DNA of 64,000 nucleotides from 40-80 sp040394775 (lineage in GTDB: Bacteria > Bacteroidota > Bacteroidia > Flavobacteriales_D > Crocinitomicaceae). The DNA is taken from the NCBI GenBank assembly GCA_040394775.1, contig JBEBRN010000002.1, forward strand, positions 17,549-81,548, written 5' to 3'. Numbering within the stretch: position 1 is the first letter of the stretch; the number at the start of each line of letters is the position of its first letter. The notes beneath the pieces are model-generated. The model was not told the DNA's origin. It ran no database searches and saw only the letters and a program-made list of their open reading frames with translations. Position numbers and translations under genes: made by a program. Below are positions 33,970 to 41,874 of this stretch, in pieces.

Positions 33970-35001
33970 CTATTTGTTGAATTTTTTTATTTTTTCTAAT
34001 AATATTTGGAATCCATTTGGAATTTCTGATTCAAAAAGTAATTCTTTTTTTGTCGTTGGATGAACAAATCCCAATGTCTTCGCATGAAGAGCTTGCCCAT
34101 CGATTAAGTTGAAACAGTTTTTGATGAATTGTTTATAGTTTGCCGTGTTTGGACCAACTAAAACACTATCACCACCATATTCTAAATCGTGAAATAAAGG
34201 ATGTCCGATATGTTTCATGTGAACGCGTATTTGATGTGTTCTTCCTGTTTCTAATATACATTCTACCAAGGTGAAATATTGAAACCGTTCGATTACTTTA
34301 TAATGTGTGATAGCTAGTTTACCATCCGCTTCATTATCAAAGACGGTAATTACTTTTCTGTTTTTATGTGAACGCCCTAAATAGTTGGTAATTGTCCCTT
34401 CATCTTCTTTTACATTTCCCCAAACTAATGCCCAGTATTTTCTTTTGGTTGTTTTTTCATAAAATTGCTTGGCTAAATTGGTAAGGGCATATTCTGTTTT
34501 GGCAATCACTAATAAGCCAGTAGTGTGTTTATCGATACGGTGTACTAACCCAGGGCGACCATAAAAACCTTCTTTCTTTTCTGGAAGATTTTGAAAATGA
34601 TACATCATTGCATTTACAAGTGTTCCTGTGTAATTTCCATACGCTGGATGAACGACCATGTTAGAAGGTTTATAAACGATTGCTAATTCATCGTCCTCAT
34701 AAACGATTTCAATAGGTATGTTCTCAGGTATTAATTCAATTTCTCGAACTGGGTATGGCATGACAATCGAAATGATGTCATCTGGTTTTACTTTGTAATT
34801 CTGTTTAATTGCTACTTTATTAGCGAGTACGTTGCCAGATTTACAAGAGTTTTGAATTCTATTTCGAGAAGTATTGGGCATTCGGTCAATGAGAAATTTG
34901 TCGACACGAACCATTTCTTGACCTTTATCAACATTAAAAGTATAATGTTCAAATAATTCTTCTGATTGATCTTCTGTTTGTTCTTGTTCCTCGTATTGCA
35001 C
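33970..35001 (-). CDS. rluD: 23S rRNA pseudouridine synthase, RluD-type
   Basis: This 343-residue enzyme isomerises uridines in helix 69 of 23S rRNA if it is a true RluD; RluA-family members differ in target. An N-terminal S4 RNA-binding domain (about 30-85) is followed by the catalytic domain, with GLVHRIDKHTTGLLVIAKT carrying catalytic Asp157, and the later GRTHQIRVHMKHIGHPLF. The first codon is GTG at 35001; the next Met (residue 30) would cut into the S4 domain. It lies 27 bases after dusB and is probably co-transcribed with it. Confidence 0.9.
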   Translation of the reverse strand: MQYEEQEQTEDQSEELFEHYTFNVDKGQEMVRVDKFLIDRMPNTSRNRIQNSCKSGNVLANKVAIKQNYKVKPDDIISIVMPYPVREIELIPENIPIEIVYEDDELAIVYKPSNMVVHPAYGNYTGTLVNAMMYHFQNLPEKKEGFYGRPGLVHRIDKHTTGLLVIAKTEYALTNLAKQFYEKTTKRKYWALVWGNVKEDEGTITNYLGRSHKNRKVITVFDNEADGKLAITHYKVIERFQYFTLVECILETGRTHQIRVHMKHIGHPLFHDLEYGGDSVLVGPNTANYKQFIKNCFNLIDGQALHAKTLGFVHPTTKKELLFESEIPNGFQILLEKIKKFNK

Positions 35002-35028
35002 TTTGTTTTCTATTATTCTAAGTTAAGA

Positions 35029-36021
35029 TTACTCTATTTCAAATTCTTTTTCGAGTGATTGAATAATTGCGAATGTTTCCATGATTTCTTCTAGTTCATA
35101 AGAAGTTACAAGTTTCATTCTGTACTCTTTGAAATGAGGAATACCTTTAAAATAGTTGGAATAATGACGTTTCATTTCTGCAATCCCTAATTTTGTTCCT
35201 TTCCATTGAATGGACATTTCAAGATGCGTCTTGGCTGCATCAATTCTTTCTGCTAATGTTGGCTTGGCTAAATGCTCACCCGTATTCAGATAGTGTCTTA
35301 TTTCTCTAAATACCCACGGATAACCTATGCTAGCACGGCCAATCATCACGCCATCGACACCATATCTTTCTTTGTATGTTTTTGCTTTTTCAGGTGAATC
35401 AATATCTCCATTACCAAAGACTGGAATTTTCATTCGTGGATTGTTTTTCACATCTCCGATTAATGTCCAGTCTGCTTCACCTTTGTACATCTGTTTACGT
35501 GTTCTTCCATGTATGGAGATGGCTTCAATTCCTACATCTTGTAATCTTTCAGCAGTTTCAACTATATATTTGGTATTGTCGTCCCAACCTAATCGTGTTT
35601 TAACAGTAACTGGTAAATTAGTATTTTTCACTAGTTCTTCTGTCATCTTTACCATTTTGGGAATGTCCAATAATATACCTGCTCCAGCACCTTTACAGGT
35701 TACTTTCTTTACAGGACAACCAAAATTGATGTCAATAATATCAGGATTTGTCTTTTCAATGATTTGAACGGCTTGCCTCATGCTTTCAATATCATAACCG
35801 AATACTTGGATTCCTACTGGACGTTCGTACTCGTAAATATCTAGTTTTTTAACACTTTTTGCCGCATCTCTTATAAGACCTTCTGAAGAGATAAATTCGG
35901 TGTACATTAAATCGGCGCCATGTTTTTTACACAGTGCACGGAACGGAGGATCACTTACATCTTCCATCGGCGCAAGCAATAATGGAAAATCTCCTAATTC
36001 TATATTTCTGATTTTAACCAC
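35029..36021 (-). CDS. dusB: tRNA-dihydrouridine synthase
   Basis: This 330-residue flavoenzyme reduces uridine to dihydrouridine in tRNA D-loops. It is a TIM barrel with LLAPMEDVSDPPFR at the FMN site, the NFGCPVKKV motif holding the catalytic Cys, the GAGAGILLD loop, VKTRLGWDD and GVMIGRASIGYPW. Overall it is closest to DusB. The start codon is GTG at 36021. It lies just ten bases after the stem-loop and T-run that ends infB, so it either needs read-through or has a promoter inside that short gap or inside infB. Confidence 0.92.
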   Translation of the reverse strand: MVKIRNIELGDFPLLLAPMEDVSDPPFRALCKKHGADLMYTEFISSEGLIRDAAKSVKKLDIYEYERPVGIQVFGYDIESMRQAVQIIEKTNPDIIDINFGCPVKKVTCKGAGAGILLDIPKMVKMTEELVKNTNLPVTVKTRLGWDDNTKYIVETAERLQDVGIEAISIHGRTRKQMYKGEADWTLIGDVKNNPRMKIPVFGNGDIDSPEKAKTYKERYGVDGVMIGRASIGYPWVFREIRHYLNTGEHLAKPTLAERIDAAKTHLEMSIQWKGTKLGIAEMKRHYSNYFKGIPHFKEYRMKLVTSYELEEIMETFAIIQSLEKEFEIE

Positions 36022-36031
36022 GAAGGAAAGT

Positions 36032-36056
36032 AAAAAGAGCTACCGGAAGGTAGCTC
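36032..36056 (-). terminator. Terminator of the rimP-nusA-infB operon
   Basis: On the minus strand an 8-bp perfect stem (GAGCTACC, 36056-36049 with 36044-36037) with a 4-base loop is followed by five T (36036-36032). It is 8 bases after the infB stop and only ten bases before the dusB start codon. Confidence 0.75.
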
Positions 36057-36064
36057 TAATTTGA

Positions 36065-38911
36065 TTATAATTTTCTAGCTACTTCAACCTCTTCAAAGGC
36101 TTCAATGATATCGCCTATTTTGATATTGTTGTATTTGTCTAAGTTCAAACCACATTCAAATCCACGTTTGACTTCTTTTTGGTCATCTTTATATCGCTTC
36201 AATGAACCTAAGCTTCCAGTGTGAATTACAATTCCATCACGAATTACACGTACTCTTGATGTTCTTTTAATTACACCATCTAATACAAAGCATCCAGCAA
36301 TTGTTCCCACTTTCGTAATGTCAAATGTTTCTCTAATTTCTGCAGAACCAAGTATTTTTTCTTGGATATCTGGAGAAAGCATTCCTTCCATTGCCGCTTT
36401 AATTTCTTCAATTGCTTTGTAGATAACAGAGTATAGTCGGATATCAATATTCTCTTCATCTGCTAATCTTCTTGAAGCTACTGTTGGACGAACTTGGAAA
36501 CCAATAATAATAGCGTCTGAAGCAGAAGCTAAGTTAACGTCAGCTTCGGAAATTGCTCCAACACCTTTGTGTACAATTCGGATGGCAATTTCTTCCGTTG
36601 ATAAGTTCAGTAATGAATCAGATAATGCTTCGATTGAACCATCCACGTCACCTTTGATAATCAAGTTCAACTCTTTGAAATCACCAATCGCTAAACGACG
36701 TCCAATTTCTTCAAGAGTAATGTGTTTACTTGTACGTAACCCTTGCTCTCTATGTAATTGCTCACGTTTGGCAGCAATGATTCTCGCTTCTTTTTCATCG
36801 TCTAAAATATGGAATTTTTCACCGGCACTTGGCGCACCATTGATTCCTAATATGGATACAGGAGTGGATGGTGGCGCTTCTTTTAATTTAACACCTTTCT
36901 CATCTACCATTGCTCTTACACGTCCATAGTGACGACCTACTAAAACAACGTCTCCAACTTTCATTGTTCCTGACTCAACAAGTACGTTTGTTACGTAACC
37001 TTTTCCTTTATCTAAAGAAGATTCAATTACGGTTCCAATGGCATTTTTATCTGGATTTGCCTTTAAGTCAAGTACGTCTGCTTCAAGCAATACTTTTTCT
37101 AAAAGTTCCTTAATATTTAAACCTTTTTTAGCGGATATTTCTTGGCACTGGTAAGGACCACCCCATTCTTCCACTAAAATATTCATAACAGAAAGTTGCT
37201 CTCTAATTTTATCAGGATTTGCTCCCTCTTTATCAATCTTATTGATAGCAAAAATCATTGGTACGTTTGCAGCTTGAGCGTGGGCAATCGCCTCTTTTGT
37301 TTGCGGCATCACATCATCATCAGCTGCGACGATTATAATAGCTACGTCTGTCACTTGGGCTCCTCTGGCACGCATTGCTGTAAATGCCTCGTGACCTGGT
37401 GTATCAAGGAAGGTCAATTTGCGACCATCTTCCAACTTAAGTGAGTAAGCTCCAATATGTTGTGTAATTCCCCCTGCTTCATGTAGTGAGATATCTGAAT
37501 TACGAATTCTATCCAACAAAGATGTTTTACCGTGGTCAACGTGTCCCATTACAGTAATAATCGGTGGGCGAGGTTTTAAGTCTTCTTCTTTATCTTCAAC
37601 AATTGGAAGATTTTCGGTCAATTCAGCTGCAACGAAGTTTGTTTCATAGCCAAATTCATCTGCGACTACCTGAATTGTCTCCGCATCTAATCGTTGGTTG
37701 ATAGATGCAAAAATTCCTAATGACATACAAACAGAAATAACTTGTGTTGGCTGTATGTCCATCATTGTTGCGAGTTCAGAAACAGTTACAAATTCTGTTA
37801 GTTGTAAGATTTTCTCTTCTCTTTCCGCTTCCAATTGCTCTTGTTCCATTCTATGAGCAATGTTTGCGCGTTTTTCTCTTCTTAGTTTAGAACCTTTTGA
37901 CTTAGAACCTTTTGAGGATAATCTAGCCAGCGTTTCTTTAATTTCCTTCTGAATATCTTTTTCAGTGATAGGTTCGTGCTTTGGAGCTGGCTTGAATTTA
38001 CCGCCAGTATGCGTACCACTTTTCTTTTTATCGTCTGTTTGAGGAGCTTTTGTAGCGTCTCCTTTTACATCACCTGTTTTCTTAATTCTCTTCCTTTTTT
38101 TCTTTAAATCATTTGATTTATTCGCAGAATGTGAGGAGGAAGCTACTTTTTGTCTCTCAGCAGGTAATTCCATTTTACCAAGAATGGTTGGACCTGCTAG
38201 TTTTTTTGTTGAAACACGAATAGTCTCGATTTCAGGAGCCGTTTCTTTTTCAGGAGCTTTCGCTTCTTCTTTTTCAACTACAGGAGGGACAACTATTTCT
38301 TCTTTTTTCTCTTCTTTCTTCGGAACGACTTCTTCTACCTTTTTTTCCTCTTTTTTAACAATAGGAGCAGGAGCTTTAGTGTCGTCTTTCTTTTTCTTAT
38401 CAGGTCTAGTCTTTGGGTTGATTTTATCTAAATCAATTTTACCCAGAACATTCAAATGCATACTACCTGCCTCTTCCTTTACTTCTTCTTTAGCAGGTGC
38501 TTCTTTGATAGGCTCTTCTTTTACTGGCTCTTCTTTTGCTGGTTGCTCAATAGCAGGTTCTGCTTTTGTTTCAGCATCAACAGTTGGCTCTTTGGTTAAC
38601 TTAGATTTAAGGTGTTCGATATCTAATTCATCTTCATCTTCAGCCGATGCATTCTCTTCTTTTGGTTTATTATCATCCAAACTAATCGTCTCTCTTCGCT
38701 CTCTTTTCAAAGACGTTTGTTTTGTCTTTTCTTTCAGCAAAAGATCATTTGCAAATTGTTTTTGAAGTGCTTCATATTGCTCTCCTTCAATCTTAGTGTT
38801 TGGATTGCTATCAATCTCTTGACCTTGCCCACTAAGAAAATCAACAATTGTGGAGATAGAAACATTTAGTTCACTCGCTACCCTACTTAATCTATGTGTT
38901 TTTCCGGCCAT
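36065..38911 (-). CDS. infB: Translation initiation factor IF-2
   Basis: This 948-residue GTPase delivers initiator tRNA to the 30S subunit. The N-terminal IF2_N helix-like segment (HRLSRVASELNVSISTIVDFL) is followed by a long, low-complexity linker rich in Glu, Lys, Pro and Ala (about 60-340). The G domain starts near residue 450: GHVDHGKTSLLD (G1), DTPGHEAF (G3), NKID (G4), followed by the IF-2 domains II-IV. Total length is typical for Bacteroidota. It closes the rimP-nusA-infB operon; the large antisense open frame over the linker is a composition artefact. Confidence 0.97.
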   Translation of the reverse strand: MAGKTHRLSRVASELNVSISTIVDFLSGQGQEIDSNPNTKIEGEQYEALQKQFANDLLLKEKTKQTSLKRERRETISLDDNKPKEENASAEDEDELDIEHLKSKLTKEPTVDAETKAEPAIEQPAKEEPVKEEPIKEAPAKEEVKEEAGSMHLNVLGKIDLDKINPKTRPDKKKKDDTKAPAPIVKKEEKKVEEVVPKKEEKKEEIVVPPVVEKEEAKAPEKETAPEIETIRVSTKKLAGPTILGKMELPAERQKVASSSHSANKSNDLKKKRKRIKKTGDVKGDATKAPQTDDKKKSGTHTGGKFKPAPKHEPITEKDIQKEIKETLARLSSKGSKSKGSKLRREKRANIAHRMEQEQLEAEREEKILQLTEFVTVSELATMMDIQPTQVISVCMSLGIFASINQRLDAETIQVVADEFGYETNFVAAELTENLPIVEDKEEDLKPRPPIITVMGHVDHGKTSLLDRIRNSDISLHEAGGITQHIGAYSLKLEDGRKLTFLDTPGHEAFTAMRARGAQVTDVAIIIVAADDDVMPQTKEAIAHAQAANVPMIFAINKIDKEGANPDKIREQLSVMNILVEEWGGPYQCQEISAKKGLNIKELLEKVLLEADVLDLKANPDKNAIGTVIESSLDKGKGYVTNVLVESGTMKVGDVVLVGRHYGRVRAMVDEKGVKLKEAPPSTPVSILGINGAPSAGEKFHILDDEKEARIIAAKREQLHREQGLRTSKHITLEEIGRRLAIGDFKELNLIIKGDVDGSIEALSDSLLNLSTEEIAIRIVHKGVGAISEADVNLASASDAIIIGFQVRPTVASRRLADEENIDIRLYSVIYKAIEEIKAAMEGMLSPDIQEKILGSAEIRETFDITKVGTIAGCFVLDGVIKRTSRVRVIRDGIVIHTGSLGSLKRYKDDQKEVKRGFECGLNLDKYNNIKIGDIIEAFEEVEVARKL

Positions 38912-38950
38912 ATATACTTTTTACACTACCCCATGTGGTAGCAATTAAAA

Positions 38951-40189
38951 TTAATTATCAAACTCAGAACGAAGTATCTTCTGAACTTCAAGAATGGTCT
39001 CTTCTTCTAAATCTGTTCTGCTTACTAATTCAGTAGCACTCATTTCTAAAACAGCTTTAGCAGTATCACAACCAATTGCCTTCAATTCGTCAATAATCCA
39101 TCCGTCAATTTCATCCGCAAAATCTTCTAAATCAACATCATCATCGTCGCTATCCATTTCTCTAAATACGTCAATTTCGTATCCAGTTAACTTAGCTGCT
39201 AATTTAATATTGTTTCCTCCCTTACCAATAGCAAGAGAAACTTGATCTGCTTTTAAAGAAACTTTAGCTGTTTTTTCTTCTTCGTTTAATTCGATTTCAG
39301 AAATTTTAGCTGGCGCTAAAGCTCTTTGAATCAACAAACTATTATTTGTTGTATAATTTATTACGTCAATATTTTCATTTCTCAACTCACGAACGATTCC
39401 GTGAATACGCGAACCTTTCATTCCTACGCAAGCACCTACTGGATCGATTCTATCATCGTATGACTCCACCGCTACTTTCGCTCTTTCTCCTGGTTCACGA
39501 ACAATTTTCTTGATAGTGATTAAACCATCAAAAATTTCAGGAACTTCTAGTTCGAATAATCGCTCTAAGAATTCTGGAGCTGCTCTTGATAGCGTAATTG
39601 TAGGGCGTGAATTACGCATGTCTACTTTTGCTACAACAGCACGAACACTTTCTCCTTTCTTAAAGAAGTCAGAAGGAATTTGTTCGCTTTTTGGTAATAC
39701 TAACTCATTACCATCATCGTCTAATACTAAAATTTCTTTCTTCCAAACTTGGTAAACTTCACCTGTGATGATTTCTCCAATAAGGTCTTTGTAAACTTTA
39801 TAAACGTTGTCTTTCTCTAATTCCAATACTTTTGAAATTAGGTTTTGACGAAGTGTAAGAATATTTCTTCTTCCAAAGTCTTCAAACTTGAATTCTTCAG
39901 ATAACGATTCACCTACTTCAAAATCCGGTTCGGTTTTGATGGCATCTGAATAAGCTATTTCAGTATACTCGTCTTCGACTTCTCCATCCATCACAATTTC
40001 TTTATTGATGAAGATTTGAACGTCTCCTTTGTCAATGTTTACAATAACATCGATGTGCTCGTCGGTATTGAACTTCTTCTTTAGCATAGAACGAAAAACG
40101 TCTTCTAAGACGCGTTGCATCGTTTGCTTGTCGATGTTCTTTAATTCTTTAAATTCCGAAAATGATTCTACTAATTCTAAGCTATTCAT
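38951..40189 (-). CDS. nusA: Transcription elongation/termination factor NusA
   Basis: This 412-residue RNA polymerase-binding protein controls pausing, termination and antitermination. It has an N-terminal NusA domain (about 1-125), an S1 domain around ITGEVYQVWKKEILVL, and tandem KH domains with VGACVGMKGSRIHGIVRELRN and ISLA-like LAIGKGGNNIKLAAKLTG. A single helix-hairpin-helix end follows (LKAIGCDTAKAVLEMSATEL). It is shorter than the E. coli protein because it lacks the second C-terminal repeat, as is common outside Proteobacteria. It starts seven bases after rimP and precedes infB by 39 bases. Confidence 0.96.
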   Translation of the reverse strand: MNSLELVESFSEFKELKNIDKQTMQRVLEDVFRSMLKKKFNTDEHIDVIVNIDKGDVQIFINKEIVMDGEVEDEYTEIAYSDAIKTEPDFEVGESLSEEFKFEDFGRRNILTLRQNLISKVLELEKDNVYKVYKDLIGEIITGEVYQVWKKEILVLDDDGNELVLPKSEQIPSDFFKKGESVRAVVAKVDMRNSRPTITLSRAAPEFLERLFELEVPEIFDGLITIKKIVREPGERAKVAVESYDDRIDPVGACVGMKGSRIHGIVRELRNENIDVINYTTNNSLLIQRALAPAKISEIELNEEEKTAKVSLKADQVSLAIGKGGNNIKLAAKLTGYEIDVFREMDSDDDDVDLEDFADEIDGWIIDELKAIGCDTAKAVLEMSATELVSRTDLEEETILEVQKILRSEFDN

Positions 40190-40196
40190 TGCTTAA

Positions 40197-40673
40197 CTAT
40201 TTAAATTGTATAACAACTTTTATTTCCTTCACAGCAGACATTTCCACTGTTTCTTCTTTATTTATTTTTATTTTCTTCTTACTTCCTTCTGGTTTCTCAA
40301 CAACTTCGTACTGGATTTTAACCTTTTCCTCAGTCGCTTCTAAAAGTGTTCCTTCTTGCTTTCTACCATCGAGGAAAACAACTTCAATGATTCGTCCTAT
40401 GTTCTTTTGAAATTGTCGTGGATGTCTCAATGGTTTGTCTAATCCTGCTGACGAAACACTAAGTGCAAAATCATCTACTTCTCGATCTAAATTGTGTTCT
40501 ACATTTCGAGAAACTGAAACACATTCATCAATAGAAACACCACCAGTGTCTTTGTCTAATTCGATAGATATAGCATTGGTAGATGAAATCTTCATTTCTA
40601 CAATAAACAAATCAGAATTTAATTCTAAAATGCGCTCTTCTGCTAACTTTCGTACTAACTTTTTATCAATCAT
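40197..40673 (-). CDS. rimP: Ribosome maturation factor RimP
   Basis: This 158-residue protein helps 30S subunit assembly. It shows the RimP N-terminal alpha/beta domain (LVRKLAEERILE, DTGGVSIDECVSVSRNVEHNLD), the SSAGLDKPLRHPRQFQKNIG motif and the C-terminal SH3-like domain. I start it at ATG 40673; the open frame continues 13 codons upstream, but those codons read through the leader hairpin at 40682-40706. It is the first gene of rimP-nusA-infB, the same order as in E. coli. A well-formed promoter lies 50-81 bases upstream. Confidence 0.93.
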   Translation of the reverse strand: MIDKKLVRKLAEERILELNSDLFIVEMKISSTNAISIELDKDTGGVSIDECVSVSRNVEHNLDREVDDFALSVSSAGLDKPLRHPRQFQKNIGRIIEVVFLDGRKQEGTLLEATEEKVKIQYEVVEKPEGSKKKIKINKEETVEMSAVKEIKVVIQFK

Positions 40674-40681
40674 AAAATACC

Positions 40682-40706
40682 AAAAGAGGGGATACAACAT
40701 CCCCTC
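40682..40706 (-). terminator. Terminator-like hairpin in the rimP leader (candidate attenuator)
   Basis: On the minus strand GAGGGGAT (40706-40699) and ATCCCCTC (40693-40686) form a perfect 8-bp, GC-rich stem with a 5-base loop, followed by TTTT (40685-40682). It lies downstream of the inferred transcription start (about 40719) and eight bases upstream of the rimP ATG. It therefore belongs to the operon leader and does not end asd from a distance. It could act as an attenuator or hide the translation start. Confidence 0.65.
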
Positions 40707-40722
40707 GTTCAAAATTGTAGTG

Positions 40723-40754
40723 CAAATTTAATCATTTTTTTAATAGCTTGCAAA
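40723..40754 (-). promoter_or_regulatory. Promoter of rimP-nusA-infB
   Basis: On the minus strand TTTG (40754-40751), a 20-base spacer and TAAATTTG (40730-40723) match the Bacteroidota consensus almost perfectly. The inferred start is near 40719, giving a leader of about 46 bases that contains the hairpin. Confidence 0.7.
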
Positions 40755-40809
40755 AATATTTTTAATTAGCGATGATTTAATTTGAATTATTTGTTTAGTT
40801 TAAGCTGCT

Positions 40810-41796
40810 TTAAATGAATTTTTGTTGTAGCAGATATTCAGCAATTTGAATTGTATTCGTGGCCGCTCCTTTTCTTAAGTTGTCGGCAACAATCCATAAA
40901 TTAAGTGTGTTTTCTTGCGTTTCATCTCTACGAATGCGACCAACAAAAACGTCGTCTTTTCCCTGCGCGTATTTGGGCATTGGATAGATATTTGTATCTG
41001 GATTGTCCTTTACTTCCACGCCTTTTGCGACACGTAATGCTTTGCGAACGTCTTCTAAATCAAAATCGTTTTCAAATTCGATATTAACGGACTCAGAGTG
41101 CCCTCCTACAACTGGAACTCGAACAGCAGTGGCAGATACTTTTATGGACGGATCTAATATTTTTTTGGTTTCATTGGTCAGTTTCATTTCTTCTTTGGTA
41201 TATCCGTTATCCAAAAAGGTGTCGCAGTGCGGAATGCAATTTTGGTCAATAGGATAAGGGTAAGCCATTTCACTACTGATATTATTCCGTTCATTTGTCA
41301 TTTGCTCCATTGCCTTAACGCCTGTTCCTGTAACGGATTGATAAGTGGAGACAATGACTCTTTTGATGGTGTATTTCTTATGAAGAGGTGCTAGTACCAT
41401 TAGCAATTGAACAGTACTACAATTTGGATTGGCAATGATTTTATCATCAACTGTTAGTTCTTTTCCATTTACTTCAGGTATGATGAGTTTTTTCGTATCA
41501 TCCATTCGCCAAGCGGAACTATTATCAATAACAATGGTGCCTTTTTCGGCAAAGGCAGGTGCGTAATCTAAAGACGTTTGACCTCCAGCAGAAAACAAAG
41601 CGATATCAGGAGCTGCGTCAATGGCTTCTTGCAAACTGTAAATGCGATGCTCTTGACCGTCGTATGATATTGTTTTACCGACTGACTTTTCAGAAGCGAC
41701 TAAAATTAAATCAGTTACAGGAAATTTTCGTTCTTTTAGAACTTCAAGCATTATACTTCCTACCATTCCTGTTGCTCCAACGACTGCTACTTTCAT
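40810..41796 (-). CDS. asd: Aspartate-semialdehyde dehydrogenase
   Basis: This 328-residue enzyme reduces aspartyl phosphate to aspartate semialdehyde with NADPH, feeding lysine/diaminopimelate, threonine and methionine synthesis. It has the nucleotide loop GATGMVGSIMLEVL at residues 7-20, FSAGGQTSLDYAP, the catalytic Cys126 in NPNCSTVQ, and a C-terminal FVGRIRRDE with VADNLRKGAATN. Length is normal. It lies upstream of the rimP operon on the same strand but is separated from it by that operon's own promoter. Confidence 0.96.
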   Translation of the reverse strand: MKVAVVGATGMVGSIMLEVLKERKFPVTDLILVASEKSVGKTISYDGQEHRIYSLQEAIDAAPDIALFSAGGQTSLDYAPAFAEKGTIVIDNSSAWRMDDTKKLIIPEVNGKELTVDDKIIANPNCSTVQLLMVLAPLHKKYTIKRVIVSTYQSVTGTGVKAMEQMTNERNNISSEMAYPYPIDQNCIPHCDTFLDNGYTKEEMKLTNETKKILDPSIKVSATAVRVPVVGGHSESVNIEFENDFDLEDVRKALRVAKGVEVKDNPDTNIYPMPKYAQGKDDVFVGRIRRDETQENTLNLWIVADNLRKGAATNTIQIAEYLLQQKFI

Positions 41797-41874
41797 ATCA
41801 AAAAATATAGAAATTGACTAAATTATTTTTTCTAAATCTCAAAATTAGTACATTTATCGTGTTTTATTGTGCTT

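Noticed and set aside
38184..38765. A 193-codon open frame antisense to infB, rich in Ser, Phe and Thr
   Set aside because: It mirrors the low-complexity Glu/Lys/Pro/Ala linker of IF-2; composition alone keeps the antisense frame open. No start context, no recognisable domain.
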